Assembly: GCA_963931865.1 (NCBI GenBank)
Contig: OZ007507.1
Location: 18,829,523 to 18,893,522, forward strand
DNA from: Axinella damicornis
Taxonomy: Eukaryota; Porifera; Demospongiae; Axinellida; Axinellidae
Direction of reading: 5' to 3'
DNA: 64,000 nucleotides
Position 1 is the stretch's first letter. Each line of letters opens with the position of its first letter. The notes beneath the pieces are model-generated. The model saw only the letters and a list, made by a program, of their open reading frames with translations, made no database searches and was not told the DNA's origin. The position numbers and the translations under genes were made by a program. Below, in pieces: positions 1 to 12,500 of this stretch.

Positions 1-160
1 AAGTTATGAAGAAATTTTGAAACTTATTAACACCAATCAGTGCAGACAAACAATCAAGCCAGAAATGGAAGTGCCATGGTACATTGGAAGAATGCTTATG
101 CAAATATCATTGGATAAACACCCATGGACATCCGATGTCAATTTGATTTTCCACACTCAC

Positions 161-580
161 GGTCATCATCCAAGATGGTAACATTGCCGAGGGAGCTGCC
201 GATGATTACCACAGCTTCAGTGCTCTCCAGTAGTACAAAGAATGTCTCATCATTTTCCAATATGGTATCATTAATGATGGTCACTTGGCCACATTGGATG
301 GGTGTGCTTGTGTTGAAGGTTAGCACACCAGAAGTAGTCATGAAATCCATATTAGCTGCAGATACATAAACATGCTGAAAATTCTAGCAAAACAATAGTC
401 TAGGATGCATTTTGAAAACAAACTTGTACTCACTCCATAGCTACTAACCGATAGCAGTGCCGGACAGTGTAGACAAGGTTACTTGCAAATCTTCTTCACT
501 CTCTCCATCTAGGACTGCACACACTGTAACAGTTCCGACTTGTTCGTTTATGCTGTACTGAGCATCCTGCAGTCGAACGA
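161..580 (-). CDS. Calx-beta domain 1 (most 3' in window)
   Basis: A exon 449-580 (44 codons) and B exon 161-355. The B exon carries NDTILENDETFFV and ends DDD before a GTGAGT donor. The A exon starts after CTACAG and is two codons shorter than the usual 46. The 93 bp intron between them is one of the shortest in the gene. Nothing further is seen in bases 1-160, which should be the next intron. Confidence 0.88.
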
Positions 581-3500
581 CTGTAGAGAGGAATAGAATA
601 CTAAGCATCAGCCAAGCAACAGCATGCAACATCTTGGATGGCCAAACTATCCAATACTCACTGCAGTCATCGTCATCTGTGATGGTGACAGTGGCAACGT
701 TGAGGGAGATATTCACACCACCATCAGAGCTCTCCAGTTGCACGAAGAATGTCTCATCACTCTCACATACATTATCATTTGTGATGATCACTTGACCACA
801 CTGGAGGGATGTGCTTGCAATAAAGGTCAGGACAGCTGAAGCATCGATGAAGTCCATGTCAGCTATGGATATCAACATGCAGGCATAGAAGGCATTGAGA
901 TCACAACTTAAGTACTTCCTTCACAGAGATGTCTAAAAGTTCCTTAATCTGCTAATGTATCAGAATGGAAATGCAAATTTGTAAATCTTAAAGTTTATAT
1001 CAACACAATTGCTAGCCTCGTTCGGAGGCCATCGCCCAGCTTTTCGTCACCTACAACAATTTGTGGGAGAGCCTAGAAATGAGGCTACGCGATAGCCATG
1101 CACTGTGAAAAGTCATTCTTTATATGGAACTAACAGGTTGTAGTGTTGGACAGCGTAGAAAGGGTTGCTTCCAAGTCTCGCTCAGTCGATCCCTCAAGGA
1201 CTACACACACTGTAACAGTTCCAAACTCTTCACTAGTACTGTATGAAGTATTCTCCAGTCGAACAGTCACCACTGTAGAGAGGAACAGAACATTACGCAT
1301 CACCCAAGCAGCAACAACATCTTGATGGCAAAACAATCCAATACTCACAGTCATCGTCAGTGATGGTGACAGTAGCAGAACTGACAGAGATTTTTATAGC
1401 ATCATCCGAGCTCCCAAGTTGCACAAAGAACGTCTCATTATTCTCCACTATCTCATCATTTGTGATGTCCACTTGACTGCATTGGAGGGGTGTGCTTCCA
1501 TTAAAGGTGAGGACAGCAGGAGTACCGATGAAGTCCATCCCAGCTACAGAGATATCAACATAGGATCATAAGATTACAGTTTCACATACAGAGATGTATA
1601 AAAGGAGTCGGCATCAGCTGCGGATCTATCAACATGTTTAAGATATAATTTTACAATAGGAACTAACCAGTGGCAGTGTTGGAGAGTGTAGACAAGGTTA
1701 CTTGCAAGTCTCGCTCAATCGATCCCTCAAGGACTGCACACACTGTAACAGTTCCAAACTCTTCACTGGTACTGTATGAAGTATTCTCCAGTCGAACAGT
1801 CACCACTGTAGAGAGGAACAGAATATTAAGCATCACCCAAGCAGCAGCAACTAACATCTTGCTGGCAAAACAATCCAATACTCACAGTCATCGTCTGTGA
1901 TGGTGACAGTAGCAGAGCTGACAGAGATATTTATAGCATCATCCGAGCTCCCAAGTTGCACAAAGAATGTCTCATTATTCTCCACTATCTCATCATTTGT
2001 GATGTCTACTTGACTGCATTGGAGGGGTGTGCTTCCATTAAAGGTCAGGACAGCAGGAGTACCGATGAAGTCCATGTCAGCTACAAATGAATAAAAAATG
2101 AAGGCATATAGAAAGTATTCAGATCACAACACTATAATTTCCCTTACAGATATGTATAAAAGGTGTGGCATCAGCTGCTGATCTATCAACATGATTAACT
2201 ATTGGAACTAACCAGTGGCAGTGTTGGAAAGTGTAGACAAGTTTACTTGCAAGTCTCGCTCAGTCGATCCCTCAAGGACTGCACACACTGTAACAGTTCC
2301 AAACTCTTCACTGGTACTGTATGAAGTATTCTCCAGTTGAATAGCTACCACTGCAGAGAGGAATAGAATACTAAGCATCTCAGTTTCATCATCTTGATGG
2401 CAAGGCAAATCATGTTTAATGTCAATTCTCACAGTCATCGTCTGTGATGGTGACAGTAGCAGAGTCGAGGGAGATATTCACAGGATCACCAGTGCTCCCA
2501 AGTTGCACAAAGAATGTCTCATTATTCTCCACTATCACATCATTCGTGATGTCCACTTGACTGCATTGGAGGGGTGTGCTTCCATTAAAGGTCAGGAGGG
2601 CAGGAGCACCGATGAAGTCTATCCCAGCTGCAGAGATATCAACATGCATGCACCGAAGTTATTGAGATCACAAATTATTTCCCTTACAGAGATGTGTAAA
2701 AGGTGTCCGCATCACTTGCTGATCAATAAACATGTTTAAGATATAATATTATATAGGAACTAACCAGTGGCAGTGTTGGAGAGCGTAGACAAGATTACTT
2801 GCAAGTCTCGCTCAGTCAATCCCTCAAGGACTGCACACACTGTAACAGTTCCAAACTCTTCACTGGTACTGTATGAAGTATTCTCCAGTCGAACAGTCAC
2901 CACTGTAGAGAGGAACAGAACATTACGCATCACCCAAGCAGCAGCAACTAACATCTTGTTGGCAAAACAATCCAATACTCACAGTCATCGTCAGTGATGG
3001 TGACAGTAGCAGAGCTGACAGAGATATTTATAGCATCATCCGAGCTCCCAAGTTGCACAAAGAATGTCTCAATATTCTCCACTATCTCATCATTTGTGAT
3101 GACCACTGGACTGCATTGGAAGGATGTGCTTCCATTGAATGTCAGGACAGCAGGAGTATCGATGAAGTCAATCCCAGCTACAGAGATATCAAAATGCAGG
3201 CATACAAAGTATTCAGATCACAACTTGTTTCCCATACAGAGATGTATAAAATGTGTCTGTATCAGTTGCTGACCTATCAACACGTTTAAGAACTATCGGA
3301 ACTAACCGGTGGCAGTGTTGGAGAGTGTAGACAAGGTTACTTGCAAGTCTCGCTCAGTCGATCCCTCAAGGATTGCACACACTGCAACAGTTCCAAACTC
3401 TTCACTGGTTCTGTATGAAGTATTCTCCAGTCGAACAGTCACCACTGTAGAGAGGAATAGAATATTAAGCATCACTCAAGCAGCAGCAACAACATCTTGA

Positions 3501-6500
3501 CGGCAAAACAATCCAATACTCACAGTCATCGTCAGTGATGGTGACAGTAGCAGAGCTGACAGAGATATTTATAGCATCATCCGAGCTCCCAAGTTGCACA
3601 AAGAATGTCTCATTATTCTCCACTATCTCATCATTTGTGATGTCCACTTGACTGCATTGGAAGGATGTGCTTCCATTAAAGGTCAGGACAGCAGGTGTAC
3701 CGATGAAGTCCATGTCAGCTACAGATGAATAAAAAAAAAAGGCATATAGAAAGTATTCAGATCTCAACACTATAATTTCAGTTACGGATATGTATAAAAT
3801 GTGTCTGTATCAGTTGCTGATCTATCAACAAGTTTAACAATCGGAACTAACCAGTGGCAGGGTTGGAAAGTGGAGACAAGGTTACTTGCAAGTCTCGCTC
3901 AGTCGATCCCTCAAGGACTGCACACACTGTAACAGTTCCAAACTCTTCACTGGTACTGTATGAAGTATTCTCCAGTCGAATAGCTACCACTGCAGAGAGG
4001 AATGGAATACTAAGCATCTCAGTTTCATCATCTTGATGGCAAGGCAAATCATGTTTAATGTCAATTCTCACAGTCATCGTCTGTGATGGTGACAGTAGCA
4101 GAGTCGAGGGAGATATTCACAGGATCACCAGTGCTCCCAAGTTGCATAAAGAATGTCTCATTATTCTCCACAATCACATCATTCGTGATGTCCACTTGAC
4201 TGCATTGGAGGGGTGTGCTTCCATTAAAGGTCAGGACGGCAGGAGCACCGATGAAGTCTATCCCAGCTGCAGAGATATCAACATGCATGCACCGAAGTTA
4301 TTGAGATCACAAATTATTTCCCTTACAGAGATGTGTAAAAGGTGTCCGCATCAGTTGCTGATCAATCAACATGTTTAAGATATAATTTTATATAGGAACT
4401 AACCAGTGGCAGTGTTGGAGAGCGTAGACAAGATTACTTGCAAGTCTCGCTCAGTCAATCCCTCAAGGACTGCACACACTGTAACAGTTCCAAACCCTTC
4501 ACTGGTTCTGTATGAAGTATTCTCCAGTCGAACAGTCACCACTGTAGAGAGGAACAGAACATTACGCATCACCCAAGCAGCAGCAACTAACATCTTGTTG
4601 GCAAAACAATCCAATACTCACAGTCATTGTCAGTGATGGTGACAGTAGCAGAGCTGACAGAGATATTTATAGCATCATCCGAGCTCCCAAGTTGCACAAA
4701 GAATGTCTCAATATTCTCCACTATCTCATCATTTGTGATGACCACTGGACTGCATTGGAAGGATGTGCTTCCATTGAATGTCAGGACAGCAGGAGTATCG
4801 ATGAAGTCAATCCCAGCTACAGAGATATCAAAATGCAGGCATACAAAGTATTCAGATCACAACTTGTTTCCCATACAGAGATGTATAAAATGTGTCTGTA
4901 TCAGTTGCTGACCTATCAACACGTTTAAGAACTATCGGAACTAACCGGTGGCAGTGTTGGAGAGTGTAGACAATGTTACTTGCAAGTCTCGCTCAGTCGA
5001 TCCCTCAAGGATTGCACACACTGCAACAGTTCCAAACTCTTCACTGGTTCTGTATGAAGTATTCTCCAGTCGAACAGTCACCACTGTAGAGAGGAATAGA
5101 ATATTAAGCATCACTCAAGCAGCAGCAACAACATCTTGACGGCAAAACAATCCAATACTCACAGTCATCGTCAGTGATGGTGACAGTAGCAGAACTGACA
5201 GAGATATTTATAGCATCATCCGAGCTCCCAAGTTGCACAAAGAATGTCTCATTATTCTCCACTATCTCATCATTTGTGATGTCCACTTGACTGCATTGGA
5301 AGGATGTGCTTCCATTAAAGGTCAGGACAGCAGGAGTACCGATGAAGTCCATGTCAGCTACAGATGAATAAAAAAAAAGGCATATAGAAAGTATTCAGAT
5401 CTCAACACTATAATTTCCCTTACGGATATGTATAAAATGTGTCTGTATCAGTTGCTGATCTATCAACAAGTTTAACAATCGGAACTAACCAGTGGCAGTG
5501 TTGGAAAGTGGAGACAAGGTTACTTGCAAGTCTCGCTCAGTCGATCCCTCAAGGACTGCACACACTGTAACAGTTCCAAACTCTTCACTGGTACTGTATG
5601 AAGTATTCTCCAGTCGAATAGCTACCACTGCAGAGAGGAATGGAATACTAAGCATCTCAGTTTCATCATCTTGATGGCAAGGTAAATCATGTTTAATGTC
5701 AATTCTCACAGTCATCGTCTGTGATGGTGACAGTAGCAGAGTCGAGGGAGATATTCACAGGATCACCAGTGCTCCCAAGTTGCATAAAGAATGTCTCATT
5801 ATTCTCCACAATCACATCATTCGTGATGTCCACTTGACTGCATTGGAGGGGTGTGCTTCCATTAAAGGTCAGGAGGGCAGGAGCACCGATGAAGTCTATC
5901 CCAGCTGCAGAGATATCAACATGCATGCACCGAAGTTATTGAGATCACAAATTATTTCCCTTACAGAGATGTGTAAAAGGTGTCCGCATCAGTTGCTGAT
6001 CAATCAACATGTTTAAGATATAATTTTATATAGGAACTAACCAGTGGCAGTGTTGGAGAGCGTAGACAAGATTACTTGCAAGTCTCGCTCAGTCAATCCC
6101 TCAAGGACTGCACACACTGTAACAGTTCCAAACTCTTCACTGGTACTGTATGAAGTATTCTCCAGTCGAACAGTCACCACTGTAGAGAGGAACAGAACAT
6201 TACGCATCACCCAAGCAGCAGCAACTAACATCTTGTTGGCAAAACAATCCAATACTCACAGTCATCGTCAGTGATGGTGACAGTAGCAGAGCTGACAGAG
6301 ATAGTTATAGCATCATCCGAGCTCCCAAGTTGCACAAAGAATGTCTCAATATTCTCCACTATCTCATCATTTGTGATGACCACTTGACTGCATTGGAGGG
6401 GTGTGCTTCCATTAAAGGTCAGGACAGTAGGAGTATCGATGAAGTCAATCCCAGCTACAGAGATATCAAAATGCAGACATACAAAGTATTCAGATCACAA

Positions 6501-9500
6501 CTTGTTTCCCATACAGAGATGTATAAAATGTGTCTGTATCAGTTGCTGACCTATCAACACGTTTAAGAACTATCGGAACTAACCGGTGGCAGTGTTGGAG
6601 AGTGTAGACAAGGTTACTTGCAAGTCTCGCTCAGTCGATCCCTCAAGGATTGCACACACTGCAACAGTTCCAAACTCTTCACTGGTTCTGTATGAAGTAT
6701 TCTCCAGTCGAACAGTCACCACTGTAGAGAGGAATAGAATATTAAGCATCACTCAAGCAGCAGCAACAACATCTTGACGGCAAAACAATCCAATACTCAC
6801 AGTCATCGTCAGTGATGGTGACAGTAGCAGAGCTGACAGAGATATTTATAGCATCATCCGAGCTTCCAAGTTGCACAAAGAATGTCTCATTATTCTCCAC
6901 TATCTCATCATTTGTGATGTCCACTTGACTGCATTGGAGGGGTGTGCTTCCATTAAAGGTCAGGACAGCAGGAGTACCGATGAAGTCCATGTCAGCTACA
7001 GATGAATTTAAAAAAAAGGCATATAGAAAGTATTCAGATCTCAACACTATAATTTCCCTGACGGATATGTATAAAATGTGTCTGTATCAGTTGCTGATCT
7101 ATCAACAAGTTTAACAATCGGAACTAACCAGTGGCAGTGTTGGAAAGTGGAGACAAGGTTACTTGCAAGTCTCGCTCAGTCGATCCCTCAAGGACTGCAC
7201 ACACTGTAACAGTTCCAAACTCTTCACTGGTACTGTATGAAGTATTCTCCAGTCGAATAGCTACCACTGCAGAGAGGAATGCAATACTAAGCATCTCAGT
7301 TTCATCATCTTGATGGCAAGGCAAATCATGTTTAATGTCAATTCTCACAGTCATCGTCTGTGATGGTGACAGTAGCAGAGTCGAGGGAGATATTCACAGG
7401 ATCACCAGTGCTCCCAAGTTGCACAAAGAATGTCTCATTATTCTCCACTATCACATCATTCGTGATGTCCACTTGACTGCATTGGAGGGGTGTGCTTCCA
7501 TTAAAGGTCAGGAGGGCAGGAGCACCGATGAAGTCTATCCCAGCTGCAGAGATATCAACATGCATGCACCGAAGTTATTGAGATCACAAATTATTTCCCT
7601 TACAGAGATGTGTAAAAGGTGTCCGCATCAGTTGCTGATCAATCAACATGTTTAAGATATAATTTTATATAGGAACTAACCAGTGGCAGTGTTGGAGAGT
7701 GTAGACAAGATTACTTGCAAGTCTCGCTCAGTCAATCCCTCAAGGACTGCACACACTGTAACAGTTCCAAACCCTTCACTGGTACTGTATGAAGTATTCT
7801 CCAGTCGAACGGTTACCACTGCAGAGAGGAATAGAATATTAAGCATCACCCAAGCAGCAGCAACTAACATCTTGCTGGCAAAACAATCCAATACTCACAG
7901 TCATCGTCTGTGATGGTGACAGTAGCAGAGCTGACAGAGATATTGATAGCATCATCCGAGCTCCCAAGTTGCACAAAGAATGTCTCAATATTCTCCACTA
8001 TCTCATCATTTGTGATGACCACTTGACTGCATTGGAGGGGTGTGCTTCCATTAAAGGTCAGGACAGTAGGAGTATCGATGAAGTCAATCCCAGCTACAGA
8101 GATATCAAAATGCAGGCATACAAAGTATTCAGATCACAACTTGATTCCCATACAGAGATGTATAAAATGTGTCTGTATCAGTTGCTGACCTATCAACACG
8201 TTTAAGAACTATCGGAACTAACCGGCGGCAGTGTTGGAGAGAGATATCAAAATGCAGGGACCGAAGATATTGAGATCACAACTTACAGAGCTGTATAAAA
8301 GGTGTCCGTCCGCATTAGCTGCTGATCTATCAACATGTTTAAGATATAATTTTACTATAGGAACTAACCAGTGGCAGTGTTGGAGAGTGTAGACAAGATT
8401 ACTTGCAAGTCTCGCTCAGTCGATCCCTCAAGGACTGCACACACTGTAACAGTTCCAAACTCTTCACTTGTACTGTATGAAGTATTCTCCAGTCGAACAG
8501 TCACCACTGCAGAGAGGAATAGATTATTAAGCATCACTCAAGCAGCAGCAGCATCTTGATGGCAAAACAATCCAATACTCACAGTCATCATCTGTGATGG
8601 TGACAGTAGCAGAGCTGACAGAGATATTTATAGCATCATCCGAGCTCCCAAGCTGCACAAAGAATGTCTCAATATTCTCCACTATCTCATCATTTGTGAT
8701 GACCACTTGACTGCATTGGAGGGGTGTGCTTCCATTAAAGGTGAGGACAGCAGGAGTACCGATGAAGTCCATGTCAGCTACAGAGATATCAAAACGCAGG
8801 CATAGAAGGTATTGAGATCACAATTTGTTTCCCTTACACAGATTTCTAAAAGGTGTCAGCATCAGCTGCTGATCTATCAACATATGATATAATTTTATGA
8901 CAGGAACTAACCGGCGGCAGTGTTGGACAGTGTAGACAAGGTTACTTGCAAGTCTCGCTCAGTCGATCCCTCAAGGACTGCACACACTGCAACAGTTCCA
9001 AACTCTTCACTGGTTCTGTATGAAGTATTCTCCAGTCGAACAGTTACCACTGTAGAGAGAAATAGAATATTAAGCATCACCCAAGCAGCAGCAACATCTT
9101 GATGGCAAAACAATCCAATGCTCACAGTCATCGTCTGTGATGGTGACAGTAGCAGAGCTGACAGAGATATTGATAGCATCATCCGAGCTCCCAAGTTGCA
9201 CAAAGAATGTCTCATTACTCTCCACTATCTCATCATTTGTGATGACCACTTGACTGCATTGGAAGGATGTGCTTCCATTGAATGTCAGGACAGCAGGAGT
9301 ATCGATGAAGTCAATCCCAGCTACAGAGATATCAAAATGCAGGTATTGAGATCACAATTTGTTTCCTGTATAGAGATGTCTGTCATAGGAGTGGTTCAAG
9401 CACTCAATGCATATTCGGATAACAACTAACCAGTAGCAATGTTGGTCTGTGTGGAAAGAGTCACTTGCAGGATTCGTTCAGCCTCTCCAATGAGCCCAGC

Positions 9501-12500
9501 ACACACTACTACAGCTCCATCTTGCTCACCAGCACTGTACTGAGCCTGCTGCAATTGGACGGTTACCACTGGAAACAAGAAAGATGGATGATTGATTAAA
9601 ATGAATTATGATGGATTTATTACCGTAGAGTACGTATTAAGCGCCCAGGGTTTGGGGACAATAGAACGCCGCTGAACAGGGGGCCGCCCACCCATTCGGC
9701 ACTGTATAAACAATAAGCGCTGCAGTAAGCTGTGAATATCAATGACCGGCTATGCATGCCGTAGTTCACTGTAAAACGGCCTTTTTGAATGCACAACCTC
9801 ACCCAAATGCTGCTCATAACATTTGTGGTGGGTGGGTCCTTACTACACTGCTTTTGGACCCTGTGCAGTAACTTTCGCGTGAAGAGGGGGGTGGGTGCTT
9901 GATACATGGTGGGCGCTTGATATGTACTCTACGGTATGTGGCATGAAATTCATGGTATACTCACTGTCATCATCTACTATTATGACTGTTGTAGAACTCG
10001 CGGCTCCAATTTGAAGCGGTGGAGTGCTTGCGGTCAACTCAATGGTAAAATTCTGTGGAAACTCTACCAAGGTGTCATCAATCACCATCACTGATATATT
10101 CACACATACACCATTCACTGTTGAAGCCGGAATAACTGTTACCAAAGGAGCAGCAATGTAGTCATCTCCTGCAACTGCAGAAAAAACTCTCACTGATGAA
10201 TAAACTTGAGCCTGGCTGGTCACAGATGTTACACCACATATACTTGCTAACCACAGCCTCAAAGTGCTGAAATATATTCGGTTAGACATTGGGTCCAAGT
10301 GATTCACGTGATTTAGAAACAGCAAGGTCCTGGGCTGTAGTGTCATGAGCAGCAAGGGTGCTACTATATATCACATAGTTCCTATTGGACAAATTGTCAT
10401 GTTGTGTGGGTGGATTAAAGGCAGCGCCAGTGCTACAAATCCGTTGCTTGTGCCGGGGAAGCCCTAGCCCATGCAAAATAACACATAGCTAACAGTCATA
10501 ACAATCACGACACCCGAGGCAGGACTTCAGATTTCAGTGTAGAGCTAAAATTAGGATGGAGCAGGAGGTTCTTTTGAACCAGATATAGGCTATATACTAC
10601 AAGTAGTAATCATTCTAGGTGCTTCTGTTAGTAGACCAGTGGTGGAGACTATGGGATTAGAACATCTTGCACTTACCAAACAGATTGCAGCCCCACACTC
10701 TTATTACAGAAAAAGGACCACTAGGATCACAGTATACGTACGTGCAGTATCTTCCATAGGAGTCAGAGTAGTGACAACATCACACTGTAACCCTTCGGCT
10801 GGCAGGTTTGATATCATTACACACAGGGTCAAGGAGTCAGGGTTTGATCCCTCATCCACCGTAAGCTCGGTTGGGGTCAGAGAAATGGTTGCATCTTTTG
10901 GGCATAAGAAACACAGTAAGTATATAATCACACTTGATTAAAAATTCCTCTAACTTAAGGCCTGTACAACAAAACAACAAGGTAAGGTCAATTTCAATGA
11001 AAGTGTGCAACTTCTTACTGCCATGGAAGTGAGCAATTAGCTGCGAACGGATGCTATATAGACTACAATCCACTGGACACGGCTTCATCATCAAGTGAGC
11101 TCATGAGAGATATTGAAGAGTGTTTGAAAGTGGATGGATTTACCACACAATAAAGTTTTGGTTCACCTCACAACCTTAGAACCAATAACAACAGCCTATA
11201 TAAACCCCGTATTTCCGCGATCAAACGCCACGGCTACTATTTATTTCATCACGTGATTTACTGCAGCTACTTTTCCACTAATCAAAGGCGGCATTTATTA
11301 ACGACGTGGATATTGGTCCGGCAAAGAAGTACATACTTTGGGTATAGGTACCGGAAACGCGCGTGCATCTAGAACCAGCCCTGGCCCTAATATACTCTAA
11401 CCCATTGCCCTACTTCCTGCCGGACAAATATCCACTTCGATTTACTAAACTCAGCATGAACAAGGAAGCGAGGAAACAGATTGGAGCACTGTGTATGCAC
11501 AAGAAGTTTTGCTTCAGCCCCATGTGGTACCATCATAATCATCCCGACAAAACGGTAGGAAACTGCCAATGCCATTACTGCCGGTCACATGTCGCTCGGC
11601 ACCCATGCCTTGACCACAGGAAATGCTAAACGACAGCTCTTGGGGAACATGACGAGCAATCTGTTTTCCTCTCTTCATGCTCACAGCAAAACAGTCACGG
11701 TCACCTCGAGGGCTAGACAAAGCGCTTCAATCAATCGCCGGCCATTCAAATACTAGCTGCGGCTACTAAACAAGGGCAGCATTTATTTCGTTCAGCCTTT
11801 CTGGAGGTGCGGCTATTATTCGAGGGCGGCCACTAATCAAGGGTGGTGTTTGATCGCGGAGATTAAGATCACTCCTTAAACATATTCACATATATAAATA
11901 TAGTCTGTATTCCACATTAACGTATTGCATCGTCTTGTGTGTATTTATAGGCTTTTTGCTTCACTGTTGCAGTCTTCTGTACAATACCAGTGAGCAGAGG
12001 CTACCTGGAGCTGACCCCACTGCTGCAAAGCTATGGCAAGAAGCAGCATTTGGCCAGGCCTGAAGCACGTAACACACGTACGTGCTTCTACATAACGTAG
12101 GATAAACTGCAGCCCAAGGTTACACATCCAATCAGTGAAACTGCAGTGCAGAGATTATGATCTATGTTACATACCTGGTTTAGTAATGAACATCTTTCAG
12201 TTAACATATTCACAAATGTGCACATAGTCTCGTTTGCACTCACACATACATATATACATATAACATAAGGTATTTTCTGCAGATATCATTATATACACAC
12301 TTACTCTCGTCATCTGCAATGACAACTATAGCATCTGTTGGTGAGCTTGTTGCGACAACATCCGGGCTCAGAGAAACAATATGTACAGTGAATACATGGT
12401 CGCCTTCCAAAGCAGCGTCTTGAAGTATGGTAATGTTTATACATGCCAACGATCCATCCACTGACATGGTATCAAAAGTCACTTGAAATGGGGCAGGAAC

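Larger units (their letters stand above)
2213..8241. repeat. Higher-order coding tandem repeat, 1,639 bp unit, about 3.7 copies
   Basis: Unit borders can be set at 2213, 3852, 5490 and 7129 (lengths 1639, 1638, 1639, then a truncated copy to 8241). Each unit has six exons, three Calx-beta domains, and monomers of about 552, 542 and 545 bp. Introns are as similar between units as exons are; only scattered substitutions and a one-base indel are seen. Monomers within a unit are clearly more diverged than the same monomer in different units, the pattern of a higher-order repeat. Confidence 0.95.

Noticed and set aside
2213..8241. CRISPR-like array of regular repeats
   Set aside because: The period is 542-552 and 1,639 bp, the repeats are coding, and the DNA is eukaryotic with introns.
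1143..9429. Repeated plus-strand open frames of 60-106 codons across the tandem array
   Set aside because: They are antisense shadows of the minus-strand Calx-beta exons. They repeat with the array, run across splice sites and show no domain.
11363..11629. 88-codon plus-strand frame with His and Cys residues near 11.5 kb
   Set aside because: It lies inside a non-autonomous element, and part of it recurs inverted in another element. No zinc-finger spacing is kept.
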